Notes under the pieces: model-generated
The model's database searches: none
What the model was told of the DNA's origin: nothing
What the model saw: the letters and a program-made list of their open reading frames with translations, nothing else
Assembly: GCA_003517725.1 (NCBI GenBank)
Contig: DOZZ01000114.1
Location: 1 to 6,699 of the forward strand
DNA: 6,699 nt
Origin: Bryobacterales bacterium
Lineage (GTDB): Bacteria; Acidobacteriota; Terriglobia; Bryobacterales; Bryobacteraceae
Direction: 5' to 3'
Shown: positions 6,227 through 6,699 of the stretch, one piece after another
How positions within the stretch are numbered: the stretch's first letter is position 1
Layout: every line of letters starts with the position of its first letter
Translations under genes and position numbers: made by a program

Positions 6227-6699
6227 ATGTTCAAAACAAAGAAAACGCGTTCCGTCCTCGCCCCGGCCGACCAAGTCTTCACCAGCAGCGACGTCTCGTC
6301 CATCTCGGGCGTCAGCCTGCGCCAGTTGCAGTGGTGGGACGAACGCGAGGTAGTATCGCCGCGCCAGGACGGCCATCGCCGCGTCTACACGCAGCAGGAA
6401 GTGTTGGAGGTTTCGGTGATCGCGGCGCTGCGCCGCAAGGGCTTCTCGCTCCAGAAAATCCGCCGGGTGCTCCGCTTTCTGCAGAAGGAACTGGGCAAGC
6501 GCTTGGCCGATACTGTCGGCGCCGAGAGCGAAATGCATCTGCTCACGGACGGCAAGAATATCTACCTGGAAGACAGCCCGAACCGCGTCATCGAAATCTT
6601 AAAAAACGCGCGCCAGCCCATGTTCCTGGTCTGCGTCAGCGAGCAACTACGCCGCCTGGACGCCTCGGTGCGCAAGCCGGCGCGGTCGGAGTCGGCGGC
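6227..6699 (+). CDS. MerR-family transcriptional regulator (3' partial)
   Basis: The gene starts at ATG 6227 with AAAGGAG 7 nt upstream and stays open for 157 codons to the right edge. Residues 17-55 form the MerR winged-helix DNA-binding region: 'VFTSSDVSSISGVSLRQLQW' (17-36), then the wing 'REVVSPRQDGHRRVYTQQEV'. The usual aromatic position is WW (36-37). A second helical part, 'VIAALRRKGFSLQKIRRVLR', and a dimerisation helix (about 80-92) follow. The C-terminal part is not a metal-binding loop: only one Cys (C136) is present, with no CxC pattern. Instead it has 'LLTDGKNIYLEDSPNRVIEI' (105-124) and 'QPMFLVCVS' (130-138), an alpha/beta-like tail of unknown ligand. A basic, low-complexity segment begins near residue 149. 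It diverges from the YfgM/dGTPase unit across a 115-bp region with two dyads and may control itself and that unit. Target genes are unknown. Confidence 0.87.
   Translation, partial: MFKTKKTRSVLAPADQVFTSSDVSSISGVSLRQLQWWDEREVVSPRQDGHRRVYTQQEVLEVSVIAALRRKGFSLQKIRRVLRFLQKELGKRLADTVGAESEMHLLTDGKNIYLEDSPNRVIEILKNARQPMFLVCVSEQLRRLDASVRKPARSESA

Noticed and set aside
6134..6538. Minus-strand open frame (134 codons) opposite the MerR gene
   Set aside because: The MerR helix-turn-helix on the plus strand, with its ribosome binding site, explains this DNA.

Overview
The window is GC-rich, densely coded bacterial DNA. Several things suggest an acidobacterium of the Solibacter/Bryobacter kind: signal peptides ending in 'LxAQ', a YfgM-like protein with the N-terminus I associate with that phylum, and a MerR regulator with an 'LLTDGKNIYLEDSP' tail. 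This placement is inference from remembered protein styles, not from a database search.

Left part (1-3967, + strand): two overlapping genes for exported proteins. The first enters from beyond the left edge and has TPR repeats followed by a C-terminal outer-membrane beta-barrel, the architecture of polysaccharide exporters such as PgaA, PelB, BcsC and NfrA. The second has a signal peptide, a glutamine-amidotransferase/ThuA-like domain without cysteine, a TIM-barrel domain resembling glycoside hydrolases, and two C-terminal beta-sandwich-like units. Together they look like the export and trimming end of an uncharacterised envelope or exopolysaccharide pathway. The polymerase would be expected upstream, outside the window.

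Middle (3971-4284): a tRNA-Arg(CCU) gene on the minus strand, whose CCA end lies 3 nt from the stop codon of the second gene. A short divergent intergenic stretch with a perfect 8-bp-stem hairpin follows, then a 49-codon + strand gene with a clear Shine-Dalgarno sequence and a predicted beta-alpha-beta fold.

Right part (4281-6111, - strand): a probable two-gene unit, a membrane-anchored TPR protein of the YfgM type followed after 13 nt by a dGTPase-like HD phosphohydrolase. The dGTPase gene ends in the same CTAG tetranucleotide as the convergent 49-codon gene. A divergent regulatory region (6112-6226) with two dyads separates this unit from a MerR-family regulator gene (+ strand) that runs off the right edge.

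The most interesting items are the TPR-barrel/TIM-barrel pair, the 49-aa protein, and the unusually tight packing around the tRNA and the shared stop site. I see no CRISPR array, insertion sequence, integrase or phage gene.
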